Part shown: positions 48,591-61,734 of the stretch, one piece after another
Layout of the letters: every line of letters starts with the position of its first letter
How positions within the stretch are numbered: position 1 is the stretch's first letter
Origin: Macrobrachium rosenbergii
Taxonomy: Eukaryota > Arthropoda > Malacostraca > Decapoda > Palaemonidae
Assembly: GCF_040412425.1 (NCBI RefSeq)
Contig: NC_089766.1
Location: forward strand, 18,492,192-18,556,191
Direction: 5' to 3'
DNA: 64,000 nucleotides
Translations under genes and position numbers: made by a program
Notes under the pieces: generated by a model
The model's input: the letters and a program-made list of their open reading frames with translations, nothing else
What the model was told of the DNA's origin: nothing
Databases searched by the model: none

Positions 48591-48955
48591 ATAAGGTGAA
48601 CCCTATTCATATGGGACGTTGCCCACCAGAGGGGCAACTGCAATTTTTGAAATCCATCTTCCAAGAACATAGCGTTTATTTTAAAGTAGTAACGAAGGTA
48701 ATAGGAAACACAGAAAGAGAAAACGTATTAGAAAAGAAAAAAATAAACCAAATTAATGAACAGATAAAAAATTAAGTAAATTACCAAAATACAAGAAATT
48801 GCATTGCACGTTCCTTGAACTTTAGAAGTTCAATTGCACGGCATTCTTATAAGAGCATTTGGCTCCACAGTCCGACGGTGTGAGGAATAAAGGACCTCTG
48901 GAACTGAAAAGTTCGACAGCGAGGCCACATTTACACTAAGGCTGAACATGAAATT
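48509..48955 (-). mobile_element. LINE-B 3' end, copy 3
   Basis: On the minus strand the copy starts within the RT C-terminus (SVPEVLYSSH-like sequence at about 48905, aligned with copy 2 at 40590), continues through the AT-rich 3' untranslated segment and ends in GTCCCATATGAATAGGGTTC and an (AAT)n tail. Strongly 5'-truncated. Confidence 0.78.
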
Positions 48956-49089
48956 AGTGAATATTAAACCACACGATGGGGGCGATTTCAGCCCTTTGCT
49001 GCTTTAGACAGAAAAAAAAGGCGTTGGAGTGGCTGGACAGCAAGATTGAAGTAATGAAGCAGAATGGAGATCAAGTAAAAGGTTAAAAT

Positions 49090-49200
49090 GCCGGCAGTAC
49101 AACTTATAGGCGCCGAAGGGACGCTGCAAGTAATCTTTAGTAATGCCTAGAGTGCACCACGTGGGCTGCACTGACAGCTCTGGCCCCCATACGAGAAAAC
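49090..49200 (+). repeat. SINE-like family 1, 3' fragment
   Basis: Starts in the GGCGCCGAAGGGACGCTGCAAG segment (first 20 bases GGCGCCGAAGGGACGCTGCA) and ends at the CCCCCATACGAG terminus. The inverted repeat is degraded (GTGCACCACGTGGGCTGCAC). Confidence 0.65.
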
Positions 49201-49281
49201 TATAATTAGCCTTTAGTGAAACAGTGTGCTGAATCTTAAATAACTCACAAACCTACTCTGTGATACACAGCATTGTGGGCT

Positions 49282-49283
<2 letters not shown>

Positions 49284-49337
<54 letters not shown>
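49284..49337. repeat. (GA)n microsatellite
   Basis: GA run of about 54 bp. Confidence 0.95.
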
Positions 49338-49340
<3 letters not shown>

Positions 49341-49834
49341 AAGCAAGTGACAAACCGCAATGCACCTTAATCACTTAATTTAAAGAAGGAACTTTGGCTT
49401 CATTTAAAGGAAAATATCCCATTAAAAACTACCTTTCATTTTTTTATATATGTAACGACATACAAAAGGTCTATTTCAAACCTTCATTACAAACAAAGAT
49501 CCAATTCCCACCATGTCTGAATCACATACAAAAGTTCTGTCTACAGTATTTAGAAACAGTTCAGCTCTTGAAACTTGTGTAGAGGTACAATTAGTTATGT
49601 CCTATGCATCAAATTTTATGGACAAAATCTTTCGAGATGTTTACCTTTATTTAAAAAATTCAATCTACCTTGATATCCTAGAGGAAGACTTTCCAAACTT
49701 AGACTGAGTTTGGTAAAAACGTTTGCTATTCGAAAGAAAAGCTGATTAAACCCACCACCCCCAACATAAAAGTTGTTAGCAAAAAAATAATCTCCTTTAT
49801 CTTCGGTACATTAGATGAGCCCAGGTTCCATTTA

Positions 49835-49886
<52 letters not shown>

Positions 49887-50492
49887 TCAAATCACTGTTG
49901 TGGATGCCACCTATGAGTCTACGTAACACCAGTCAGCTCATTTGACCAATTTATTTTTCATATATCTCGACAACCAAACTAAAGACCTCGGACGACAAAC
50001 ATTATTAAATTTTACAAGACAATTGTCAATTGGCCATATTATTTAACAAATCATGACAAAAAACAAAAAAACACGAAAAGTCTTCATAACTCTACACTAG
50101 ACAGCATTTTTGAGTGCACCTGCCTCCATGTGGTACTTAAACATAAGGCTTTGCGGAAATAAGTCGCTGTGTCACCACGTGAGACTTTAGGCCTAATGAT
50201 TCTTGTCGACTACAATCGAAATCGGATGCCACCGGATGAATACAAAGCAACCAGTAAATTTAGGAGACCATAAAACACCATAATAATTTTTCTTTAATCC
50301 TAGAATAACCGTCATAAGCAGTTCTCTATTCTCTGATCAGTCATGGCAAATACTGGAATGGTACAGGGGTACTGAGGTACAAGCTCATAAAAAAATGCTG
50401 CAGGTTATCATAAGTTTTAACAACCTTTCGCACTGGAGCGAGAGCCGGTCAATGTGTCACTGGGACATACGAGCCAAGTACACAATTCTGCA

Positions 50493-50496
<4 letters not shown>
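49338..50496. other. No gene recognised
   Basis: AT-rich, with an imperfect GA stretch at 49834-49886. No coding signal. Confidence 0.5.

Positions 50497-50569
<73 letters not shown>
50497..50569. repeat. (GA)n microsatellite
   Basis: GA run of about 72 bp. Confidence 0.95.
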
Positions 50570-50570
<1 letters not shown>

Positions 50571-51070
50571 CCTATTTACTCAATTCAGGTTACCTTAGTC
50601 TAAGTTTTCAAAGGCTTCCTTCAAGTACGGCTATAAAGTATTTAAATAAAACACCACAGACAAATAACATAGTCTAAGATACATCAACTTTCCCAATCTC
50701 AATGAAGCCCAGACAATCATCTTTCAATATCAGAAAAAGCAGCTTAAGTTCTGCTGCCACTGAGACGAGAATGTTCTTTGAGTCTCATGTCATTCACTCA
50801 CGACTATTTGAAAAGATGGCTACTTTCTGCACGCTACGACAAATAGCAAAGTGTCCGAGTGCTTTTGGAATGGAGATGGCGAATGATTGACACTTCAGCT
50901 TTGATGATTTCAGTTCCTTATTAACATACTGACATCTATAGCGGGAGATCATATTTGAGCAGAATATGAGTCATTTCATTACCTATTGGAAGTGAAATGA
51001 ACAACACTTCCAACTGTCATTTGAATGGCTGTTCAAAGGTACCTCGCGGCGCCGCATGTAATAAGACCGC

Positions 51071-51072
<2 letters not shown>
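50570..51072. other. No gene recognised
   Basis: A 62-codon frame at 50702-50890 shows no recognisable domain. Confidence 0.45.
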
Positions 51073-51126
<54 letters not shown>

Positions 51127-51138
51127 AGAGAGAGAGAC
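51073..51138. repeat. (GA)n microsatellite, interrupted
   Basis: GA run with one TCA interruption near 51125. Confidence 0.95.
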
Positions 51139-51300
51139 ACATTTCAGTCATGTCTTTATAAGAAAAGCCACATTCAGGAAATGTCCAGATTATACGACAA
51201 AAACAACGCCGACAATTGTGTCAAGTTTAGACCATAAAACTCACGACATCGACAGGGAAACAAGGTACTGCTCGTCATTCCCTTTACTCACGCAGCCCCC

Positions 51301-51375
<75 letters not shown>
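51301..51375. repeat. (AC)n(GA)n compound microsatellite
   Basis: Short AC run followed by about 31 GA units. Confidence 0.95.
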
Positions 51376-51379
<4 letters not shown>

Positions 51380-52555
51380 ACTTTTGAAGTTTAAAAAAGA
51401 ACCATGAGATTTGAATCCTGCTACAAGATACGTTACCATCAGGATCTGTCAATTGGCATGAATAGGCTTACAGTAAAAAACTTTTGTTCATTTTTTTTTT
51501 TTACAAAAGGTTAGTACGTTTATTTCCAAAAGACAATAGATGGAGAAAAAGACGATGCAATGAAATATATATAAAAGTCCCTCTTCTTTTTATTACAATT
51601 GAAACTCGAATGCAACGAATGTCCTACGATCTTTATCAAGAATAAAAAGGCTCCACAGATACGAACGTACTTTCCACGTAAAAATAATCTATTAGTGATT
51701 CAATTAATATGAGGCAGATTTAAATTGGAGTTTTTGCTTTGATTTGACCATTATGATGATGTTTATTATAATTTCTTCAACGTTTCCAATGTTTACCCAT
51801 TGCATGATTATAAGCACCATACTTTAGGCCTACGTGCAAACAGTACTAAAACTTTTCGTATCTTGTATGGATATAAAAGTGAATGATCACCGATTTAAAA
51901 TAACTAAAGCTATAATATCCTCTTAAATATTTTAAACGACTTTTGCATTACGTCACAGACAGTCATGTTACACCGTAAGAAGTGAAACGCTCACTTAGGC
52001 CTATAAGGTTACATAACTGATGTACTGTGGACTAGATAAAATTAACAATACGGGTGGATTACTCTTAAACCAAATTTGCTTTACGTAACAACCAAAACCT
52101 CAACCGCGCTGTTACAATGTTCCAATGTTCACACACACACACACATTTGTCACTGTCCTTCGAACGTCCAGAAATAAGACCTGGTTAATGGGCTCGTTCA
52201 TATAATTTTAACAAATAAATCTCCAAATCCATTCTGCATTGGAAACCTAAATAATAATAGGTAACTATTTAATGGCTAACTATCCAAAATGGTTTTTGTA
52301 CAGCACTGGATTAGCAAATACTGGCATAATTGACCTCCATTGATTACAACGTACGATACATTTCAAACAATATTTCGTTACAGCAAGGGTCCATTCTAAA
52401 GGAGATATGAGCGAATGACCCTCAACGCACAACAGGCGGCAAAAAAATATATGCATGTCGGTAAACCTAGACCGACGTGGCTGCCCAACGTGTATCTGCC
52501 TAAATTTCCATCTCACCTAAAAGGAAATTACCTTCACAGACAAATTTCAAAAGGA

Positions 52556-52556
<1 letters not shown>
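51376..52556. other. No gene recognised
   Basis: AT-rich; no supported feature. Confidence 0.5.

Positions 52557-52619
<63 letters not shown>
52557..52619. repeat. (TC)n microsatellite
   Basis: TC run of about 62 bp; the complementary GA run begins 70 bp downstream. Confidence 0.95.
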
Positions 52620-52622
<3 letters not shown>

Positions 52623-52684
52623 GGAAATATACTAAATCACTGTTTCAAAAAAAGTTGGTTTTGAGCAGCTCTACGGTAACTTAA

Positions 52685-52689
<5 letters not shown>

Positions 52690-52760
<71 letters not shown>
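52690..52760. repeat. (GA)n microsatellite
   Basis: GA run of about 70 bp, inverted relative to the preceding TC run. Confidence 0.95.
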
Positions 52761-52763
<3 letters not shown>

Positions 52764-53743
52764 TGCGATATCACTAGCAGAATAAAGCTGGTAGCTACTG
52801 AACAATGAATTGAGCACATTCAAAACTAGTTAGTGTCTTCATCTGGACACATACAGAATCACCATTTGCCTAAAAACAGCCTAATTACCGACATCCCAAC
52901 CATCACTAATAAAAATTTGAAACTAAAAACGTTACAATTATAATAACTATCATCATCATTATGGGAGCCCAAAGAGGCCTCCAAATCATTCCCAGACTAA
53001 GGCTTAGGCCTAAGGTTTGCCAAAAATATTTGGTCTTCGGTGAGAAGTGGCAACAATTGGAGGGGCTGGTCAGGACAGCCCCCAGGTACCAAGACTGCGT
53101 ACGAGAATTCATGAAAATCATTCCTGTCTCAGAGAATCTAATCATTTATTGTCAGCAACGACGCCAACCTATTATTAGTAATAGAACCATAGAATTGCAC
53201 TCATGTTTTCAGTCCTAGGAACCAACAGCCACATGAACGAACCAGACAAAGAACGGTCTCCTTGACAAAAGTAATGAAGACATCAAGTTTAACAAACATA
53301 TGTTACAAATACAGCTATCCTTTTCTTTTTTTTTTAGCTGATAGGTAAGATGGGTGAAACAAAAATAAGGGCAGTTAGCTAACTAACCATGGTACAGAAT
53401 AGTCATGGTACAGAACAGTTTAGAAAGATAAGTATTAATGTAAAGTGTGGTTTGCCTACAATTTTATGTAGGTAAAGGTACAATTTTTCTTGCTATGGCC
53501 TTAATATTAACATATTACAAAAATGATTTTGCACTATATTGACAAAGTGAATTGTACAAATTATAAGTTGTGCACTTGCAAATTGTACTGCCAAGAGTGA
53601 AGAGCATTGGACAGGGTACCTCTATGTGCAAGAAAACCCGGGAATGAGACCCTGAATTCCTACCTATCTGTCCTAAAGCAAATTAATGAAAAACTTATTA
53701 TGTAAATAAATAAACGGTAAAAAATAGTTACGGGACCACTTAC
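52761..53743. other. No gene recognised
   Basis: The 85-codon frame at 52961-53218 is unassigned. On the minus strand this region would be downstream of the exon-like series that begins at 55302. Confidence 0.4.
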
Positions 53744-53802
53744 TCTGAGCACATTTCTTGACTGCTGTTAGTGACGCAACTTCCACTGAAGGATTCTGTA
53801 AC
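53744..53802 (-). ncRNA. Exon-like interval D (minus strand)
   Basis: On the minus strand a T-rich acceptor (TTTTTTTTTATAG) precedes the 59-nt interval and AGA|GTAAGT follows it. It is open in two frames, one reading LQNPSVEVASLTAVKKCAQ. I cannot tell whether it is coding. It would be the fourth interval of a possible host transcript. No protein family recognised. Confidence 0.4.
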
Positions 53803-53941
53803 CTATAAAAAAAAATTTGAGAATGAGAAACACACACAAATGAACATGAGATCAAACATATAATACACAAAATGGGATTGGATTATTGGAGTTGCAAACA
53901 ATATCAGACATTTCAGAACAATGATTTAAAAATAATTGTAA

Positions 53942-54260
53942 TTGAATTGAATATACAATTTAGGCCAAAGGCCAAGCACTGGGACCCATGAGGTCATTCT
54001 GTGCTGAAACGGAAATTGACAGTAAAAGCTTTGAAAGGTGTAACAGGAGGAAAATCTTTTGCAGTTGAAGCACTATGAATCAATTGTTAGGAGAGGGTGG
54101 AAAGTAAGATGGAAGAAAGAGGACAGGAATGGTGGAACAGTACAAAGCATGAAAGGGATTATAGCAACTAGGGGCCATGGAAGGCACGCTGCAAAGAACC
54201 TTAAGTGATGCCTACAGTGCACGGCATGAGGTGCACTGACGGCACTAACCCTCTACGGGG
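53942..54260 (+). repeat. SINE-like family 1, copy 4
   Basis: Full-length-looking copy from TTGAATTGAATATACAATTT to the CCCTCTACGGGG end, with GTGCACGGCATGAGGTGCAC. It lies between exon-like intervals D and C, so within a putative intron. Confidence 0.8.
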
Positions 54261-54306
54261 TGGAAACAATTGGAAAACAAATACAAATGATAAGTGGGAC
54301 ACTTAC

Positions 54307-54394
54307 GTTGTTTTGTGCAACTTCTTGTCTTGTAAAGAGTCCTTTCCATAGGTGCTGCCTGGAGGATGGGTCTTCAAGCAAGGGCTGTGTCACC
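54307..54394 (-). ncRNA. Exon-like interval C (minus strand)
   Basis: Acceptor ATTTTCAG and donor GTAAGTGTCCC frame an 88-nt interval. One frame is fully open (VTQPLLEDPSSRQHLWKGLF) and runs in phase into interval D. It does not join in phase with interval B without a stop. Confidence 0.4.
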
Positions 54395-54613
54395 CTGAAA
54401 ATGAAACAAAAATCGTTTTTAAAAACTGAAAATAAAATGACATCTCTCACACCAAACACAATCATTGCAAAAAGTACTGCGCAGTAAATGCAAACACAAA
54501 TCAAATCAAAATCAAATGTTAGCAAATTTCTTAACAGAACATGAAAAAGTATTATAAAAAGAATTATAAGAGCTTAAATACCATCTTTAGGCAAGCAAGC
54601 TGCTGCTTCTTAC

Positions 54614-54724
54614 CTCTGAATGAAACGGGAATATGGAAGTCTATTCCCTTCAAGACATCACGGAGACTGATAGGCAGACATGGGCTATAGCCCCTTCGAT
54701 TTTCTCAACTGGCTTTTCTGATAA
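54614..54724 (-). ncRNA. Exon-like interval B (minus strand)
   Basis: Acceptor TTTATTACAG and donor GTAAGAAGC frame a 111-nt interval. If spliced to interval A in phase, the frame stops after about a dozen codons (ending RKSKGL), which could be a natural C-terminus with the later intervals untranslated. All three frames contain a stop. Confidence 0.4.
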
Positions 54725-55171
54725 CTGTAATAAAGGAGAGACAAAAAAAATGAGGGCGAGAGAACAAAGGACGACATATTATTCTCAGAATAATATGCTC
54801 TAATACATGAGCATATATACAGCATAAACATGCTCCCAATTTTTTTTTAGATTCTCCAACTGATATTCACAATACAGCAGGTCATAAAATTGCAACATCA
54901 GTCAGAATAGACATTATTATATATCATATATTTTATACTTAACAAGCAAACTCTTGTAAACACCACTTCCAATAGATTACTGAATATGGTTTCAATATTA
55001 GTGAATCATTTCACTCAACACCACAAAATATGTGCAATTTGGAACTACAAGAAAAGATGAGGCATCAATGTTTTTGTATGGAAAACCTTGCTATGATGAA
55101 TTCACGGAACTGTCACCAAGAGCATTGTGACGCCAAAATAAAGAATGAATAATATGAGCAGCCACTCTTAC

Positions 55172-55302
55172 CATGATTTCACAGCCTGAAGGAATTCTTT
55201 CAGGGGCCTTCTGTTGGTTACCCCAGCAGTCAAAATTTGCAAGTAGTCAAGACATCCACTAGATATCTTTGACTTACTATCTTTTTCAGAGGTGCTGTTT
55301 AC
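55172..55302 (-). ncRNA. Exon-like interval A (minus strand), probably coding
   Basis: Acceptor with a long T run (TTTTTTTTTCTAATTTCAG) and donor ATG|GTAAGAG frame a 131-nt interval. One frame is open throughout: it reads SGCLDYLQILTAGVTNRRPL followed by KEFLQAVKS. This looks like a globular helical protein segment, but I recognise no family. No upstream exon with an initiator could be identified. Typed as ncRNA only because a complete CDS cannot be assembled. Confidence 0.45.
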
Positions 55303-55338
55303 CTGAAATTAGAAAAAAAAAGTTTGTTAGCAGACCTC

Positions 55339-55340
<2 letters not shown>

Positions 55341-55431
<91 letters not shown>
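55341..55431. repeat. (TTA)n microsatellite
   Basis: About 30 TTA units adjoining a SINE-like fragment and just upstream of interval A's acceptor on the minus strand. Confidence 0.95.
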
Positions 55432-55433
<2 letters not shown>

Positions 55434-55439
55434 TTTTCA

Positions 55440-55625
55440 ATAGTTTGAATCAACTGTTAGGAAAGGGTTAAGGAAAGTAATTTGGAAGAAAGATCATGAA
55501 TGGAGGAACAGTACAAAGAATGAAAGGGGTTGCAGTTAGGGGACGAGGGGTGGCTGCAAAGCACCTTTGGTAATGCCTACAGTGCACCGCATGAGGTGCA
55601 CTGATGACACTACCCCACCTATGGG
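55440..55625 (+). repeat. SINE-like family 1, 3' half
   Basis: Begins at GAATCAACTGTTAGGAAAGG and runs to the ACTACCCCACCTATGGG end, with the perfect GTGCACCGCATGAGGTGCAC inverted repeat. The 5' half is absent and replaced by the TTA tract. Confidence 0.75.
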
Positions 55626-55759
55626 TTTAACATTACTTCACTTCACAAGGGTTAACAGAACTTTCAGTACGTTTCTACACTTCATTACACACTCCTTCAT
55701 TGAGAGTCTACGTTGGTCCTTGGTAATTACCCTAAGTAACGAACTGAAACTAAACGAGG

Positions 55760-55819
55760 GAGAGGAGAGAGGAGAGGGAGAGGGAGAGGGAGAGGGAGAG
55801 GGAGAGGGAGAGAGAGAGA
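55760..55819. repeat. (GGGAGA)n hexanucleotide repeat
   Basis: About eight GAGGGA-type units followed by a short GA run. Confidence 0.9.
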
Positions 55820-56564
55820 AAATAACATACTCGAATTAAAATAATGCCGGCTTAGTTTTCGGAAGACTCCAGCCACCTCCCACATTTCATATCAGTACCT
55901 GACCTTCGCCAATGCCTAATAACAGAGAAAAATAATCAAATTACGACACATAAGGAATGACAATACCAGCCCCCCACCCCTTCCACAGCTAATACGGCAA
56001 AATTGTAACCAGTAAAACATCCCTAGGTTACGTTAGGTTGGTATTTTTAGGTTTTTTTAGTGCCCTACATTTCCTAGCCATTTTTGCATGACAAACCCAA
56101 AATGGTTTATCATGCAAAAATGGCTAGCTGGAGTCTTCCAAAATGGCTGGCTGGAGTCTCGAAACCTGCCCTCCCAACCCCCTTTCCCGATGGAAGGGTG
56201 GGAGGAGGGGGAGTGTTAATACCAAGATACGCTTAACCCTGATTCTCAATCGAAACTAGCGTTGCATTTTGAATGGCGACAATGTTTATGTAAATGACGT
56301 ATTTCTATTTTATCTTATATCCTTTTTTGGCTCATTGCCCAGACATCGTCATTTGTCATTTGCAACATATATGGCGAGACTACCACTGACCCCTGACCCC
56401 ACTAATGTCACACCAAGGGTGTTCTAATGCTGTACAACCTCATTATAATATTTCACAGAAAACAGTTTTAGTTTTTAAAGGCAAATCTTTTACACTCACA
56501 CCTGTATACATTAAGCTACTGGGGCCAGCAACTAGCAAAAAGCTTCAGAATTAAGTTATTATTC

Positions 56565-56570
<6 letters not shown>
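55820..56570. other. No gene recognised
   Basis: Contains an inverted pair around 56074-56125: CCATTTTTGCATGACAAACC and the reverse TTTATCATGCAAAAATGGCTA, a hairpin of about 18 bp per arm. GGCTGGCTGGAGTCT repeats follow. No coding signal. Confidence 0.5.

Positions 56571-56628
<58 letters not shown>
56571..56628. repeat. (GA)n microsatellite
   Basis: GA run of about 58 bp. Confidence 0.95.
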
Positions 56629-56632
<4 letters not shown>

Positions 56633-56756
56633 CTCGTGTAAACTACTTAAACACTTCGGAGAAATTTGGGTAAGAGTGTCCATGGTTTACTTGTGGTGCC
56701 AAAATCATGTAGACTGACTGACTTGTGGGCGTGGCTGTAGTGTTTCAGTTATTATC

Positions 56757-56830
56757 ATAATTAAAATAGTTTAACCAGACCACTGGGCTCATTAACGGCT
56801 CTCATATTGGCTGGCCGGAAGGATTAAAAT
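56757..56830 (-). repeat. tRNA-derived SINE fragment
   Basis: Matches the left part of the copy at 1838-2115 (AACCAGACCACTGGGCTCAT and GGCCGGAAGGATTA). The tRNA-like head is missing. Confidence 0.6.
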
Positions 56831-57194
56831 GAAATGCAGAACCAGGTCTAGGACTGTAATGTCTCAAGCTTTCACAGAAGAAATGTTAAAAGTGTGTGGT
56901 TCACTTACATATATAAATAAAACAAATTTGCGTACTTAGCACTTGCTAAGCAAGAGAGCATTGGGCGATAAAATCGACATCTTTGTCACCTTAACCAGTA
57001 CGTACGATCGAATATGACAGACTTCACTGTAAATTGCAAATTTCTCAGTTTATTCCTAGCCTGAAAATTCATGCCATATACTGACTTTTTTAAAAAACAA
57101 ATTTCACTTTCAGTCGATTACAGTTTACCAGGGGGAAAAATTCTTCCCTGAAATAAGACGGATTCAGGCCAGTCACTGGTCTCTTTGGAGCTCT

Positions 57195-57436
57195 GTGCTA
57201 ATTAACCTTCAGAGTGGATGAATACACCAGATATTAGCCTAAACGCTTCACAGAATTGCCAACACGAAAATGATACTTGCTAAAAAATATTAGAAGAAGC
57301 AATCACCTCCTGCCCAAGCAATTATAAATACCTGTGCTAATTAATCTTCAGCAGGATGAACAAACACCAACAACTATTAACTTAAAAGCTGTGCACAACT
57401 GACAACGCGAAAATGGTACTTACTAAAAAATATTAG
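57195..57436. repeat. Tandem duplication, about 140-bp period
   Basis: 57195-57293 and 57333-57436 both begin GTGCTAATTAA(C/T)CTTCAG and end TACTTGCTAAAAAATATTAG-like, with moderate divergence. Confidence 0.8.
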
Positions 57437-57853
57437 CTATCACCACGAAAAGGGATTAGTTTAGACTGTCACTTCTCCATCATGGCTGCCTGAGAACTGC
57501 TGCAGCTCAAGGAGAAAACCAAGATTCTCTCTCGGCCAGTCAGAGACCTCCACCAAAGAAAAACCATTTCCATCGCCTTCTGTCATTGGCTGAAACCTTG
57601 AACCTTTGGCCAATGAATGGAGAGCTTTGAAAGCGATACCCCCATCGGCTGGGCCAGACTATTAAAAACAGATTTCTAAATGGTTTTTATTTTTTTTCCT
57701 TGGGAATATTGTCACTTCCAGTATTCATATGAATATTCCTTAAACAAACAGATATAGAAAGAGATGTTTCATTAAAAGACTCATTGCCAAGTGGATCAGT
57801 TTACCAATAGGACGTGATAAAGGTTATCAGTTTTAAACTGTCATCAAACTATA
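57437..57853. other. Possible divergent promoter region, CCAAT boxes
   Basis: TCATTGGCTG (about 57583) and GGCCAATGAA (about 57608) are CCAAT-type motifs on both strands. On the minus strand they are followed within about 120 nt by GCAGCCATGATGG, a good Kozak context, whose frame is only four codons. This could be the start of the transcript whose exon-like intervals lie at 55.3-53.7 kb. Speculative. Confidence 0.25.
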
Positions 57854-57912
57854 GTAGGGGGAGGGGGAGGGAGAGAGGGAGGGGAGGGGAGGGGAGGGGG
57901 AAAGGAGGGAGG
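57854..57912. repeat. G/A-rich low-complexity tract
   Basis: Irregular GGGGA and GGGAGA units, about 58 bp. Confidence 0.85.
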
Positions 57913-58196
57913 AAGTGAAGGGGCAGATAAAACGTCTTCGTGAAACAAGAAATAAGGAGGAGGCATAAAAAAGAGGAAAAAAAATGGTCGGACTGCTATG
58001 CAAATTTACCTCCCCCCACCTCTTTTCAGAGTAATGCTCTGCCGAATGTAACGGTTGGGTTGGGGGGCGGAAGGGGGGTGGGGGTGGGGTGGACCAGGTG
58101 CCTGACAGCCGAAAACAATGTACCTGGGGATACATCGTACGTGACAAAAATAATGAGTTTTCTACTGATAATACCCATAGACTAAAGTTTAAAGAG

Positions 58197-58318
<122 letters not shown>

Positions 58319-58474
58319 TGGAGATATATTGACTACACTCATAAGTGTTGCATCATCGGCTTAGTATAGTGAATTTGGACGGTATATTTTAAGATATAAG
58401 TTGTTCGTAAGTATAGATACTTGAATGAATCTCTTGTTAGTATTATTTGGACGGTATTTTTAAGATCGAAGTTG

Positions 58475-58532
58475 TTCTCTCTTCTCTCTCTCTTCTCTCT
58501 CTCTCTCTCTCTCTTGTGCGTTCAGAAACATT

Positions 58533-58595
<63 letters not shown>
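58475..58595. repeat. (TC)n and (GA)n pair with 22-bp spacer
   Basis: Imperfect TC run (58475-58514) and pure GA run (58537-58595) face each other across 22 bp, forming a potential hairpin. Confidence 0.9.
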
Positions 58596-58720
58596 AAAAG
58601 CCTATGAACCAGGCATGATCTAGCACTCAATTTTCTGTTAAATTAGATTAAGAAAATGACCAAAAAGGTTAATTTGCTCTAACTTGTATTAGAAGGATGA
58701 GACGGTGCAATTTCAATTGT

Positions 58721-58724
<4 letters not shown>

Positions 58725-58790
<66 letters not shown>
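58725..58790. repeat. (GA)n microsatellite
   Basis: GA run of about 66 bp. Confidence 0.95.
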
Positions 58791-58792
<2 letters not shown>

Positions 58793-58964
58793 AAGTATAT
58801 AAAACAAGAACAATCCAGCATCCCATTTCCAGTTAAATGATATAAATATAAATTGTCAAAAGCTGAAATTCCAACGCGAAAGTTTGCCTGACATTGCCAA
58901 GAGAAAACTGGTCGTCGCTAAGAAATAAAAAATACCGTAATAAACTTTTATGAAATAAAAACAA

Positions 58965-59338
58965 GTAAAAACTGCGTCAAAGTTTCTTCGGCGCAATCGA
59001 GTTTTCTGTATAGCCGCTATAGCGTATAATCAAAGCCACCATAAATAGATCTATCTTTCGCTGGTCTCAGTGTAATGCTGTACGAGCCGCGACCCGTGAA
59101 ACTTTAACCATGGCCCGGTGGTGGCCTGTCCTATATCGTTGCCAGAATAAAATAAAATAAAAAATACTCAGGCTAGAGGGCTGAAATTTGACATGTTTGT
59201 TGATTGGAGGGTGGATGATCAACATACCAATTTGCAGCCCTCTAGCCTCGGTAGTTTTTAAGATCTGAGGGCGGATAGAAAAAGTGCGGACGGACAGGCA
59301 AAGCCAGCACAATAGTTTTCTTTTAGAGAAAACTAAAA
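58965..59338 (-). repeat. Foldback repeat element, copy 2
   Basis: Reverse-oriented, diverged copy of 12092-12495. It keeps the central hairpin (GCAGCCCTCTAGCCTCGGTA paired with CTCAGGCTAGAGGGCTGAAA) and the CGGACGGACAGGCAAAGC end that copy 1 has lost in part. It abuts an (AT)n tract. Confidence 0.72.
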
Positions 59339-59344
59339 ACCACA

Positions 59345-60237
<893 letters not shown>

Positions 60238-60334
60238 TTATATATATAATAAGGCACATGGGCAAGTGTTTTATAGAAATAAATTTCTGAGTCACATAGG
60301 GACACTGAGGTTAGTTCCAGTGTGAATATATTAG

Positions 60335-61702
<1,368 letters not shown>

Positions 61703-61734
61703 CACAGGGGAACCATAGGGAAAGGCGTCGTACT

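Noticed and set aside
49513..49707. 64-codon frame starting MSESHTKVL
   Set aside because: No domain, splice signal or repeated occurrence; length is within chance expectation.
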